A stretch of 64,000 bases of DNA from Chloroflexota bacterium (GCA_012729455.1 JAAYDC010000016.1:92847-156846), one strand, 5' to 3'. Shown: positions 33,698 to 41,899, numbered from the stretch's first letter. The notes: a model not told the origin generated them from the letters alone. Translations and numbers: made by a program.

Positions 33698-35764
33698 ATG
33701 ACAGATCAGGTTGCCGAAAAGACTGAACTCGGGTTGGGCAAGGAAGAACTGCTCACCATCCTGCGCCAGATGTGGGAGATCCGCGCGATCGAGCAAAAGA
33801 TCGACGAACAGCTGGGCTTGAACGCCATCAAGGGGGCCTCGCACCTGTACGCCGGCCAGGAAGCCGTAGCCGTCGGCAGTGTGGCTGCCATGCGCGATGA
33901 CGACATGCTCACCAGCACCCACCGCGGACACGGACACTGCCATGCCAAGTCAGATAGCATGGCTGTCAGCCCGGAAGAAAAGCAAACCCACCTCAACAAG
34001 ATGATGGCCGAGGTGTTTGGCAAAGAAACCGGCTACTGCAAGGGCCGCGGCGGTTCGATGCACATCGCTGATGTGGAAAAGGGCAACCTCGGCGCCACCG
34101 GTATTGTGGGTGGTAACATCCCTGTGGCAGTCGGCGCCGCCCTCTCGATGAAGATGCAAAAGCAGGATCGCTGCGTCCTGTGCTTTTTCGGCGATGGTGC
34201 CTCCAACGAAGGCAACTTTCACGAATCGTTGAACGCCGCCTCGGCCTGGAAGCTGCCGGTTGTGTTCATCGTCGAGAACAACCTTTACGGCATGTCAGTG
34301 CCCTTCCACACCGTCTCGGCGCTCACGGATATCTCGGCGCGTGCCAGCGCCTATGATATGCCGGGCGTGACGGTAGATGGTATGGACCCCATCGCTGTGT
34401 ATGAGGCCGTCTCCGAAGCACTGGCGCGCGCCCGCCGCGGTGATGGTCCCTCGTTGATCGAATGCAAGACCTACCGCTGGTACGGTCACAGCAAGTCCGA
34501 CGCGCGTGCCTACCGCACCCGCGAAGAAGAGCAGGCCTGGCGCCAGCGCGACCCGCTCAAGACCATGCCCGCCCGACTGGTCGAGGCCGGGATCGCCACT
34601 CAGGAAGAAGTTGACGCTATCGAAGAAAAAGCCTTTGAGGCGATCGATATAGCCACCGATTTCGCTATCCAGTCTCCCTCGCCAGATCCGGCTGAGGTTG
34701 AGCAGGACGTCTATGCGCCCTACATCGTCACCCCCGAGCGCATCGCAGCCGAAAAGCGCCTGCGTGAGCGAGTGCGCAGCGACGCCTCGATGCGCAAGCA
34801 GCGTTATTCCGAAGCCCTGCGCGACGCCATGCGCGAAGAGATGCTGCGCGACCCGAGCGTCTTTGTGATGGGCGAGGACGTAGGCCTTTATGGCGGCGCA
34901 TATGCGGCAACCCGCGGCCTGTTTGCCGAGTTTGGCGGCGAGCGCGTTCTGGATACCCCCATCTCGGAAGCCCTCATCGGCGGTATGGCGGTGGGCGCAG
35001 CCATGACAGGCATGCACCCGATCGCCGAGATCATGTATGTCGACTTTACACCGCTGGCGATGGACCAGGTCGCCAACCAAGGCGCCAAAAACCGCTACAT
35101 GTTTGGTGGTAAGACCTCGGTGCCAATGGTGATTCGTTCCGAGGGCGGCGCGGGCCGCTCGATCGGCGCGCACCACTCGCAGAGTCTCGAGGCACTGTGG
35201 ACGCACTTCCCGGGCATCTATGTGGTAATGCCCTGCACGCCCTATGATGTCAAAGGCCTGTTGAAGGAATCCGTGCGCTGCAACAACCCAGTAATGTTTA
35301 TCGAGCACAAGATGCTCTACAACGTCGAGGGCGGCGTGCCCGCAGAGGATTACTCCATTCCTTTGGGCGTGGCCGATATCAAACGCGAAGGCACCGATGT
35401 GACGATCGTCTCCTACTCGCGCATGCTGCTGCGCTCGCTCGAAGCCGCCGAAAAGCTGGCCGAGGAGGGCATCAACGCCGAGGTGATCGACCTGCGCACC
35501 CTCAAGCCGTTGGATCTTGAAACAGTGATCCAGTCAGTCCGCAAGACGGGGCGCGTGGTAGGTGTGACGGAAGGTTACAAGACCGGCAGTTTCATCAGCG
35601 AGCTGTTTACACTGATCAACGAGACCGCCTTTGACTATCTGGATGCTCCGATGGTGCGCGTAGCTGCCTTGGACGTGCCCGTCCCGCGAGCCGAGCCGCT
35701 TGAAGACGTCGCGATTCCGAACGTCGATGCCATCATCAAGGGCGTTCGCCAGGCGCTGCGCTAG
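33698..35764 (+). CDS. Fused alpha-beta E1 component of a pyruvate/acetoin-type dehydrogenase
   Basis: 688-residue thiamine-diphosphate enzyme that decarboxylates a 2-oxo acid and passes the acyl group to E2 lipoyl. Residues 1 to about 345 are an E1-alpha subunit, with the TPP motif GDGASNEGNFHESLNAA at 165-181 ending in VENN, and GRGGSMHIAD. Residues from about 365 are a full E1-beta subunit (RYSEALRDAMREEML, VMGEDVGLYGG, TPISEALIGGMAVGAAM, and RSEGGAGRSIGAHHSQSLE). The two are usually separate genes, here they are one frame joined by an acidic linker. ATG 33698 with AGAGAGGA upstream. The specificity (pyruvate versus acetoin) is not certain. Confidence 0.93.
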   Translation: MTDQVAEKTELGLGKEELLTILRQMWEIRAIEQKIDEQLGLNAIKGASHLYAGQEAVAVGSVAAMRDDDMLTSTHRGHGHCHAKSDSMAVSPEEKQTHLNKMMAEVFGKETGYCKGRGGSMHIADVEKGNLGATGIVGGNIPVAVGAALSMKMQKQDRCVLCFFGDGASNEGNFHESLNAASAWKLPVVFIVENNLYGMSVPFHTVSALTDISARASAYDMPGVTVDGMDPIAVYEAVSEALARARRGDGPSLIECKTYRWYGHSKSDARAYRTREEEQAWRQRDPLKTMPARLVEAGIATQEEVDAIEEKAFEAIDIATDFAIQSPSPDPAEVEQDVYAPYIVTPERIAAEKRLRERVRSDASMRKQRYSEALRDAMREEMLRDPSVFVMGEDVGLYGGAYAATRGLFAEFGGERVLDTPISEALIGGMAVGAAMTGMHPIAEIMYVDFTPLAMDQVANQGAKNRYMFGGKTSVPMVIRSEGGAGRSIGAHHSQSLEALWTHFPGIYVVMPCTPYDVKGLLKESVRCNNPVMFIEHKMLYNVEGGVPAEDYSIPLGVADIKREGTDVTIVSYSRMLLRSLEAAEKLAEEGINAEVIDLRTLKPLDLETVIQSVRKTGRVVGVTEGYKTGSFISELFTLINETAFDYLDAPMVRVAALDVPVPRAEPLEDVAIPNVDAIIKGVRQALR

Positions 35765-35782
35765 GCTAGTAAAGGAGTAATA

Positions 35783-37156
35783 ATGGCTACAGCATTTCTC
35801 ATGCCCAAGCTCGGGCAGACCATGGAAGAGGGTACGATCGTCGAATGGCTCAAGCAGGAGGGCGATCAGGTAGCCCGCGGCGATGAGCTGTGCGAGATCG
35901 AATCCGACAAGGCCGTCTTGCCGGCTGAATCGACCGTCAAAGGCACTTTGCTTAAAATCCTGGTTCCCAAGGGCGGTAAAGCGCCTGTACTGGAACCGAT
36001 CGCCATCATCGGCGCTAAGGGCGAGGATATCAGCGCCCTGCTGAGCGGGGGAGGCGCTGAGGCATCCGCTCCAGCCGCCGAACCCGCGGCTGAGCCCGCG
36101 CCGGCGGCCGAACCGCAAACCGCTACCGCACCGCAGCCGGTACGTCCGGCGGGCGAGCGCATCTTTGTCTCGCCGCGCGCCCGCGCCCTGGCACAGGAAA
36201 AGGGCGTCCCGCTGGAAGCCGTGCGCGGCAGCGGCCCGGATGGGCGCATCGTCGAAAAAGATATCATAGCGTTCTTAAAGGAACAACCCGCCTCGACGCC
36301 GCTGGCCCGCAAAGAAGCCGCCGAATTGGGCGTGGCTCTGACCGGCTTGGCACAGGGCGGCGAGCGTGTGACGGCTGAAGCGGTGCGTTTGGCGGCAGCC
36401 ACACCGGCAGCCAGCGCTGTGGCAGCTCCGGCGGCCCCAGCCGCGCCGGCAGCGACTGCCGTTGCTGCGGGAACCCTCACGCCGCTCAAGGGCATCCGCG
36501 GGATCATTGCCCAGCGCATGGCAGCCTCATCGCAGGCTACGGCGGCGGTTACGCTCTTTACCTCGGTTGACGCCACCGAGTTTGTGGCAGCCCGCGAAAA
36601 ACTCAAGGAAGCCTTTGCCAAAGAGCTCGGTTTTAACATCGGTTACAACGACCTTCTGGCCGCCATCGTGGCGCGCTGCCTGACCGAGTTCCCGTACATG
36701 AACGTGCATCTCGAAGAGGGCGGCATCCGCCAGATGGGCGAGGTCAACATCGGCATGGCGGTGGATACCGAAAAGGGTCTGCTGGTGCCGGTGCTGCGCA
36801 ATGCCAACCAAAAAAGCGTCAAACAACTGGCCACCGAGTTCCGCGCCTTGGTCGAGCGTGCCCGCGTGGGCAAGTCCGGCCCGGATGACCTCTCGGGCGG
36901 CACCTTTACGATCACCAACCTGGGCATGTACGGTGTCGAAGAGTTCACGCCCATCATCAACATGCCCGAGGTCGCAATCCTGGGCGTTGGGCGCATCCGC
37001 CCCGAGCCGACCGTGGTCGGCGGACAGGTGGCGATCCGCCAGATGCAGCGCCTGAGTCTGACGTTTGACCATCGCGTGGTGGATGGGGCGCCGGCAGCGC
37101 GCTTCTTGCAAGAGATCGCGCGCTACGTCGAGGCTCCCTATCTCTTACTGGCCTGA
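35783..37156 (+). CDS. Dihydrolipoamide acyltransferase E2 of the dehydrogenase complex
   Basis: 457 residues. The N-terminal lipoyl domain (1-80) has the lipoylated K43 in EIESDKAVLPAES. An Ala-Pro-Glu-rich linker follows, then a subunit-binding domain at about 128-165 (FVSPRARALAQEKGVPLEAV). A second, weaker one sits near 175-205 (LARKEAAELGVALTGLAQGG), then another Ala-Pro linker. The catalytic domain (about 230-457) ends with the active-site histidine in TFDHRVVDGAPAARFL near residue 430. It accepts the acyl group from the fused E1 upstream and forms acyl-CoA. No E3 lipoamide dehydrogenase is in the window, so that subunit must come from elsewhere. Confidence 0.94.
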   Translation: MATAFLMPKLGQTMEEGTIVEWLKQEGDQVARGDELCEIESDKAVLPAESTVKGTLLKILVPKGGKAPVLEPIAIIGAKGEDISALLSGGGAEASAPAAEPAAEPAPAAEPQTATAPQPVRPAGERIFVSPRARALAQEKGVPLEAVRGSGPDGRIVEKDIIAFLKEQPASTPLARKEAAELGVALTGLAQGGERVTAEAVRLAAATPAASAVAAPAAPAAPAATAVAAGTLTPLKGIRGIIAQRMAASSQATAAVTLFTSVDATEFVAAREKLKEAFAKELGFNIGYNDLLAAIVARCLTEFPYMNVHLEEGGIRQMGEVNIGMAVDTEKGLLVPVLRNANQKSVKQLATEFRALVERARVGKSGPDDLSGGTFTITNLGMYGVEEFTPIINMPEVAILGVGRIRPEPTVVGGQVAIRQMQRLSLTFDHRVVDGAPAARFLQEIARYVEAPYLLLA

Positions 37157-37179
37157 GCCGCTCAGCGCTGGAGGTAACT

Positions 37180-38259
37180 GTGGTCAAGTTATTTGGAAGG
37201 CAATGGACTCGCCAGGAACTCGTGCGCCACATGGGCAGTATCTCGCAGTTAGGAGGGGTGCGCCAAGCCGAGTTTTCCGATGGCCGCAACCGAGGTGTGC
37301 GCACTGCCGAGTTTGAGACCGGCACTGGTTTTAACTTTACGGTGCTGCTCGACCGCGGTATGGATATCGGCGCGTGCAAATACCAGGGCAGTGCGCTCTC
37401 GTGGGAGGCCTCGCCCGGGCCTGCACATCCGGCCTACTATAACGAAGAAGGACTCGGCTGGCTGCGCTCGTTCCACGGCGGGCTGGTGGCGACCTGCGGG
37501 CTGACCTATGCTGGCGCGCCAACTGTCGACGAGGGAGAGACGCTCGGTCTGCACGGGCGCATCTCAAACACGCCAGCCAGCAATGTGTGGGTTGACGGTG
37601 CCTGGCGCGATGACGAATACGAGATGTGGGCCCTTGGAAGGATGCGTGAGGCGGTCGTCTTTGGCGAAAACCTGACGCTCACGCGGCGTGTGAGCGCCAT
37701 GTTGGGCAGGTCGCACCTGAGGATCCAGGACCGAGTGGTAAACGAGGGCTGCAGTGAGCAGCCCCTGATGATCGTGTATCACTGCAACTTTGGCTTTCCT
37801 CTTTTGGCAGAAGGCACCGAACTGATCGCGCCCTCCATCTCGACTGTGGCGCGTGATGCCGTGGCACAACCCGGGTTGGCGAACCATGCCAGTTACGAGG
37901 CGCCTATCGATGGCTATGCCGAACAATGCTTTTACCACGAGATGCGCGCCGGTGAAGACGGCTATGTGACGGTAGTGCTGGCCAACCGCGCTTTTGGCGG
38001 CGGCCAGGGCTTGGGCATCTATCTGCGCTACCGTCAGGCAGAGCTGCCGCGCTTTACGCAGTGGAAGATGGTGGGTGCCGGCACCTATGTGACGGGACTC
38101 GAGCCCGCCAACTGCGGTGTGGAGGGACGCGATATAGACCGCGCCTCGGGCAAGCTGCAGTTTATCAAGCCCGGCGAGCAGCGCACCTTTATGCTCGAGA
38201 TCGGCGTGCTGGATGGTAACAATGCCATCGACGCGCTGACATCGACGTTGCCGAAATAG
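37180..38259 (+). CDS. Aldose 1-epimerase-like protein (DUF4432)
   Basis: 359-residue galactose-mutarotase-fold protein of the DUF4432 family. Visible are NFTVLLDRGMDIGACKYQG, LRSFHGGLVATCGLTYAGAP, LGLHGRISNTPAS, IVYHCNFGFPLLAEGTEL with a catalytic-type histidine, and GLEPANCGVEGRD late in the protein. It is likely to interconvert sugar anomers or to bind a sugar for the pathway encoded upstream. It starts with GTG 37180 preceded by GGAGG. Last gene of the sugar cluster, followed by a long hairpin. Confidence 0.88.
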   Translation: MVKLFGRQWTRQELVRHMGSISQLGGVRQAEFSDGRNRGVRTAEFETGTGFNFTVLLDRGMDIGACKYQGSALSWEASPGPAHPAYYNEEGLGWLRSFHGGLVATCGLTYAGAPTVDEGETLGLHGRISNTPASNVWVDGAWRDDEYEMWALGRMREAVVFGENLTLTRRVSAMLGRSHLRIQDRVVNEGCSEQPLMIVYHCNFGFPLLAEGTELIAPSISTVARDAVAQPGLANHASYEAPIDGYAEQCFYHEMRAGEDGYVTVVLANRAFGGGQGLGIYLRYRQAELPRFTQWKMVGAGTYVTGLEPANCGVEGRDIDRASGKLQFIKPGEQRTFMLEIGVLDGNNAIDALTSTLPK

Positions 38260-38263
38260 AAAT

Positions 38264-38301
38264 ATGGCTGGCAATCCTCAGCGATGAGGGTTGCCAGCCA
38301 T
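38264..38301. terminator. 17-bp hairpin closing the sugar cluster
   Basis: ATGGCTGGCAATCCTCA (38264-38280), loop GCGA, TGAGGGTTGCCAGCCAT (38285-38301), one G-T pair in 17. It begins 4 bp after the DUF4432 stop. There is no T run, so termination may be factor-assisted, or the hairpin may protect the mRNA end. Confidence 0.6.
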
Positions 38302-38323
38302 CGTATAAGTGGGCAATCTGCCC

Positions 38324-38398
38324 TGGTGCCCCTTAGGCGACTCGAACGCCTGCACTCGGCTCCGGAGGCCGATGCTCTATCCACTGAGCTAAAGGGGC
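38324..38398 (-). tRNA. tRNA-Arg (anticodon CCG)
   Basis: Minus-strand cloverleaf: acceptor GCCCCTT with AAGGGGC, D arm AGCTCAGTGGATAGAGC, anticodon arm TCGGC CTCCGGA GCCGA holding CCG, T arm AGGCGTTCGAGTCGCCT, discriminator A and an encoded CCA (38326-38324). Confidence 0.97.
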
Positions 38399-38443
38399 CT
38401 GAATTCAGTATAGCACGGCAGCGGCGTGCACCAAAACCGTTTG

Positions 38444-38719
38444 TCAGCGCGTCCGGCTGTGTTCCAGTTCTATCAGCACGTGCTGCCAGGTGCCATCGCG
38501 CTGCCAACGCCGATAATAGTCATAGACCGTTTGCCAGGGCGGCAGATCGCGCGGTAGCATCCGCCATGGACAGGCGGTGCGCTGCAGATAGAGGATTGCA
38601 TTTATGATATGGCGCAGATCATGCTTACGCGGGCGGCCGGTGGGCCGCTCTAGCGGCAGCACAGCCGCAACTGCCTGCCACTCGGCATCGTCCAGATCGC
38701 TGGGATAGCGCTTGTCCAT
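38444..38719 (-). CDS. IS5-type transposase N-terminal fragment (DUF4096)
   Basis: 91-residue protein with the N-terminal DNA-binding domain of IS5-family transposases: YPSDLDDAEWQAVAAVLPL, GRPRKHDLRHIINAILYL, RTACPWRMLPRDLPPWQTVY and YYRRWQRDGTWQHV. It then ends at a TGA without the DDE catalytic domain. Only 45 bp separate its end from tRNA-Arg, so the rest is gone. I see no terminal inverted repeats or target duplication. It has a strong promoter of its own (TTGACA 38754-38749, 18-bp spacer, TAATAT 38730-38725) and a start codon 5 bp after the -10, which suggests a leaderless transcript. It may be a decayed insertion or a domesticated DNA-binding protein. Confidence 0.75.
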   Translation of the reverse strand: MDKRYPSDLDDAEWQAVAAVLPLERPTGRPRKHDLRHIINAILYLQRTACPWRMLPRDLPPWQTVYDYYRRWQRDGTWQHVLIELEHSRTR

Positions 38720-38748
38720 GACGTATATTAGGCGCCATCCCGGATTGC

Positions 38749-38769
38749 TGTCAACCCAAACGGTTGACA
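38749..38769. promoter_or_regulatory. Inverted repeat joining two divergent -35 boxes
   Basis: TGTCAACC (38749-38756) and GGTTGACA (38762-38769) form a perfect 8-bp inverted repeat with a 5-bp spacer. Each arm is the -35 of a divergent promoter, for the transposase fragment and the TPR gene. The layout repeats that at 6435-6459. Confidence 0.6.
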
Positions 38770-38792
38770 ACTGGCCATCTGGCAGGCATAAT
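38764..38792 (+). promoter_or_regulatory. Promoter of the TPR gene
   Basis: TTGACA (38764-38769), 17-bp spacer, CATAAT (38787-38792), 22 bp before the GTG start at 38815. Confidence 0.75.
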
Positions 38793-38814
38793 CGGGGCCG
38801 AAAAGAGTAGACCT

Positions 38815-39651
38815 GTGCCCAAGACACTAAAAAGTCAGATCACCGGCGCTCTCTATCTGTTGGATAACGGCGAGTGGCGCCGCGCTGCCAACCTGGCGAC
38901 CCGCATCCTGGCGACGTACCCCCTGTGTATCAGTGCCTACGCCATCACCGCAAGAGCCCACATGGGCTTGGGCGAGCTGGGGACTACCTCCAAGCTCTAC
39001 TTGCGCTTGCTCAGCGCCGACCCGGAAAACGCTGAAGCCCTGATGAGCCTGGGTCTGATCTACCACGCCACCGGCGCACGCCCGCGAGCAGCAAGCTGTC
39101 TGGAGCGTGCTTACGAGCTCTCGCCCGGTGACCAGCGCGTCCGTCACGCCCTGGGAATACTCTATTACCGCCCGGATAACGCCGGCCCCAGCCAGTACCC
39201 GCTGACGCGCTTTGCCTTGGCACGCTGCCATCTGCGCGCTGGCCTGACAGAGCTGGCAGCCGACGAGCTGGCCGAACTGCGCCAGGAGCTGCCCGAGCGC
39301 CAGGATATTGGCGCTTGCTATGCTGAGAGCCTGTGGCGCGGGCGTCGGCTGGAGGCCGCTGCCGAGGCAGCTCATAGCCTGCTGCAGCAAGCCCCACTGT
39401 GTCTTAAGGCCAACCTGTTATTGGGAAAACTGTGGCTGAATGGGCCCAACAAGACGCTCGCGCGCGACTATCTAGATACCGCCCAGATGCTTGACCCGGA
39501 TAACCGCCTGGCACAGAGCCTGCTGGGCAGGGAGTCTCCCCTGCCGGCACGCATTGCCACGCTCAACTGGGATGAGCAGCCCAGCGACTATGACCGCGAG
39601 CCCGGCTACCTGCGCGTGATTGATGGAGAAGCCGATCTGCCCGCCAGCTAG
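38815..39651 (+). CDS. Tetratricopeptide repeat protein
   Basis: 278 residues, nearly all helical, with TPR units such as GEWRRAANLATRILATYPL, GELGTTSKLYLRLLSADPEN, AEALMSLGLIYHATGARPRAA and GRRLEAAAEAAHSLLQQAP. TPR proteins act as binding scaffolds, and no partner can be named from context. The GTG at 38815 is taken as start because it lies just downstream of a good promoter. The upstream frame back to 38764 starts inside the -35 box. No signal peptide. ndk follows after 57 bp. Confidence 0.83.
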   Translation: MPKTLKSQITGALYLLDNGEWRRAANLATRILATYPLCISAYAITARAHMGLGELGTTSKLYLRLLSADPENAEALMSLGLIYHATGARPRAASCLERAYELSPGDQRVRHALGILYYRPDNAGPSQYPLTRFALARCHLRAGLTELAADELAELRQELPERQDIGACYAESLWRGRRLEAAAEAAHSLLQQAPLCLKANLLLGKLWLNGPNKTLARDYLDTAQMLDPDNRLAQSLLGRESPLPARIATLNWDEQPSDYDREPGYLRVIDGEADLPAS

Positions 39652-39708
39652 CCGGCGGCAGTTCACCAATAGCGTCGCCTACACATACACAATAAAAAAG
39701 GAGTTACA

Positions 39709-40158
39709 ATGGAACGCACCCTGGTTTTGATCAAACCGAGTGGAGTACAGCGCGGCCTAATCGGCACGATCATCGAGCGCTTTGAGCGCCGCGGACTGAA
39801 ACTGGTGGGGATCAAATTCATTCAGATCGACAATGAACTGGCTTCCAAGCATTATGCCGAGCATGTCGGCAAGGCCTTTTACCCCGACTTGCTGGCTACC
39901 ATTACCTCATCGCCAGTGGTGGCGATGGTCTGGCAGGGACCGCAGGCGATCACGATTGTCCGCCGCACCATGGGATCGACTAACTCGGCCGAAGCCGCGC
40001 CCGGCACTATCCGCGCCGATTATGCCTCCTCGATCCGCCACAATCTGGTGCATGGCTCGGATGGCCCCGAAAGCGCCAGCCGCGAAATCGCACTCTTTTT
40101 CAAAGAGGAAGAGATTATCGACTGGAAGCGTGACGCCGATTCCTGGCTCTATGAATAG
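39709..40158 (+). CDS. ndk: Nucleoside diphosphate kinase
   Basis: Exchanges the terminal phosphate between nucleoside di- and triphosphates through a phosphohistidine. 149 residues, the normal size. It begins ERTLVLIKPSGVQRGLIG, has FYPDLLATITSSPVVAMVWQG and RRTMGSTNSAEAAPGTIR, and the active-site histidine lies in NLVHGSDGPESA. AAGGAG sits just ahead of the ATG. The end is convergent with rsfS. Confidence 0.97.
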   Translation: MERTLVLIKPSGVQRGLIGTIIERFERRGLKLVGIKFIQIDNELASKHYAEHVGKAFYPDLLATITSSPVVAMVWQGPQAITIVRRTMGSTNSAEAAPGTIRADYASSIRHNLVHGSDGPESASREIALFFKEEEIIDWKRDADSWLYE

Positions 40159-40181
40159 GTCACACACTGACCTTTGTACAC

Positions 40182-40535
40182 TCAGGCCAGCTTGACGAGG
40201 GTTTTGGCATCGTGCCAGAGCTGCTCGAGCTGGTAGCGTTCGCGCACCTCTTCCGAAAAGAGGTGCACAACATAGTTACCGTAATCGATCAGCATCCAAC
40301 CGGATGAGGGCACCCCTTCGGTCGCGAGCGGATCAAGTCCATAGGTTTGCTTGATCTGCTCGTCGATGCCCTCGGCGATGGCGCGCATCTGACGGTCGGA
40401 ATCGGCAGTGGCGATGATGAAATAGTCTGCAATAATCGTCACCCCGGTGAGATCCAGCAAGACGATGTTGCTGCCCATCCTGGTAGCGATCTGGTCTACC
40501 ATGGCGCGAGCAATTTCTATTGCTTGTTGTTCCAG
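40182..40535 (-). CDS. rsfS: Ribosome silencing factor, apparent CTG start
   Basis: RsfS/Iojap binds ribosomal protein uL14 and blocks subunit joining in starvation. The 117-residue protein shows VLLDLTGVTIIADYFIIATADSDRQ, GLDPLATEGVPSSGWMLIDYG and VVHLFSEEVRERYQLEQLW, all family hallmarks. An ATG at 40502 has no ribosome site and removes the first helix (EQQAIEIARAMVDQIA). Extending the frame upstream reaches CTG at 40535, exactly 5 bp after a perfect AGGAGG (40541-40546), and gives the usual family length. No ATG, GTG or TTG is in frame before the upstream TAG, so I infer initiation at CTG. Confidence 0.88.
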   Translation of the reverse strand: MEQQAIEIARAMVDQIATRMGSNIVLLDLTGVTIIADYFIIATADSDRQMRAIAEGIDEQIKQTYGLDPLATEGVPSSGWMLIDYGNYVVHLFSEEVRERYQLEQLWHDAKTLVKLA

Positions 40536-40561
40536 AGTATCCTCCTGGTGCTGACGGGCCT

Positions 40562-40590
40562 ATTATAAAACCATCATGCCAGCGGAGCAA
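40562..40590 (-). promoter_or_regulatory. Promoter of rsfS
   Basis: Minus strand: TTGCTC (40590-40585), 17-bp spacer, TATAAT (40567-40562). Predicted start about 20 bp before the CTG codon. Confidence 0.65.
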
Positions 40591-40620
40591 TCAATCATAC
40601 CTCTCGGAAGGGTAACCAAT

Positions 40621-40938
40621 ATGGCAACTGCCCACATTTCTGCAGGCGTCTGCAGCTTTAACACCACCGTTCACGCGGTTGCGGACGACATGTACCAGGT
40701 AGAGATAAAAATAAAGAGCGACTGCGCCAAGATCATGTGCCTGGCCCAGTCGCTGAAAAGTGTCGACGCTCTGCAAGAGATCAGCCAACCGCTGCTTGAG
40801 ACGACCGTGTACCAGACGGCCGCACGCTGCAAGTTGCATGCCGCCTGCCCCATACCGAGCGGGATTATCAAAGCCATCGAAGTGGCCGCTGGGCTGGCAC
40901 TGCCGGCCGACGTCTCGATCGGCATCACTGCCGACTAG
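40621..40938 (+). CDS. Small cysteine-containing conserved protein (DUF6951-like)
   Basis: 105-residue protein with five cysteines. The pattern is AGVCSFNTTVHA near the N-terminus, KSDCAKIMCLAQSL in the middle, and AARCKLHAACPIPSGIIKA before the end, then a helix LAL with VSIGI. I recall this pattern as the DUF6951 family of unknown function, found in anaerobes. The conserved Cys could bind a metal or cluster. The ATG at 40621 has GGAAGGG upstream. An in-frame ATG at 40576 would overlap the rsfS promoter. It is divergent from rsfS and convergent with degV, 3 bp apart. Confidence 0.72.
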   Translation: MATAHISAGVCSFNTTVHAVADDMYQVEIKIKSDCAKIMCLAQSLKSVDALQEISQPLLETTVYQTAARCKLHAACPIPSGIIKAIEVAAGLALPADVSIGITAD

Positions 40939-40941
40939 GAG

Positions 40942-41811
40942 CTACTGGTCTTCTGGCACGCCGCAGATCGACATCGGGCAGCAACATACCCCGATGGTGC
41001 CGGGGCCGACATGCGTGCCTATCACCGGCGAAAGAACAACTATCTCGCCTGAGACAATGTTGAGCTTTTCACGGAGCTGCTCCAGCACCTGCTCGCTGCG
41101 TTCGAGGCAATCCGCCTGCATCACGATGGTACGCAGCGGTTCGGTACTGCCCAGCCACTCGACCAGGATGTCGATCATCTGGCTGATCGCCCGGGATGAG
41201 CCGCGCACCTTGCGCAGGGCGTTAATCTTTCCCTCTTGAAACACCAGGAGCGGCTTCATCTGCAGGAGTGACCCCGCCAGAGCGGCAGCTCCTCCGATGC
41301 GTCCACCCTTGTAGAGGTATTCGAGGGTGTCGACGACAAAAATCGTGCGGTGTGCATCAATCACCGCGTTCATCCGCGCCAAAACCTCGTCATGAGAGCC
41401 GCCCGCATCGCGCACAGCTACGCCAGCCTGTACCGCCATGACGTTCACCGCCACGGCGCAGCCTGAGTCTACGACATCGATGCGCACCTGGGGGAACTGC
41501 TGAGCGGCCAGATTGGCCGAGTTGACTGTTCCACTGATGCCCTGCGAGAGGTGCACGGAAAGGATCGAAGTGGCGCCGCGGTCGATAGCAGCCTGGTAGG
41601 CCGCGGCAAGATCGCCCACAGAAGGTTGTGAAGTGGTCGGCAGAGGATTGATGTGTGGTAATTGCGCATAAAAATCGGCGCTGCTTAGCTCAACACCTTC
41701 ACGCAGCACGCGCACTCCCATCTTGATGTAGAGCGGCACCACGATAATGTCATGCTTAGCGACGTAATCGGGCGAGAGCCCAGCGGTGCTATCACTGACT
41801 ATGGCTATCAT
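40942..41811 (-). CDS. DegV family protein (fatty-acid binding)
   Basis: 289-residue two-domain EDD-fold protein. The N-terminal half has IAIVSDSTAGLSPDY and PLPTTSQPSVGDL. The second part of the lipid site is LSVHLSQGISGTVNSANLAA, and the C-terminal half has VDTLEYLYKGGRIGGAAALAG and KPLLVFQEGKI. Members bind a fatty acid headgroup, and FakB paralogues hand it to the kinase FakA. No fakA is in the window. Divergent from the marR gene. Confidence 0.93.
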   Translation of the reverse strand: MIAIVSDSTAGLSPDYVAKHDIIVVPLYIKMGVRVLREGVELSSADFYAQLPHINPLPTTSQPSVGDLAAAYQAAIDRGATSILSVHLSQGISGTVNSANLAAQQFPQVRIDVVDSGCAVAVNVMAVQAGVAVRDAGGSHDEVLARMNAVIDAHRTIFVVDTLEYLYKGGRIGGAAALAGSLLQMKPLLVFQEGKINALRKVRGSSRAISQMIDILVEWLGSTEPLRTIVMQADCLERSEQVLEQLREKLNIVSGEIVVLSPVIGTHVGPGTIGVCCCPMSICGVPEDQ

Positions 41812-41899
41812 ACTATCAATCCCTCCGCCTGGTATGGTCTTTTTAACCCCGCAGCCCTGCTATGGTTCCGTTTTACCACGCAACCCGCTGTCTTCACAC

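Noticed and set aside
38284..38607. Plus-strand frame across tRNA-Arg
   Set aside because: It reads through a tRNA gene and the antisense of the transposase fragment, with no domain.
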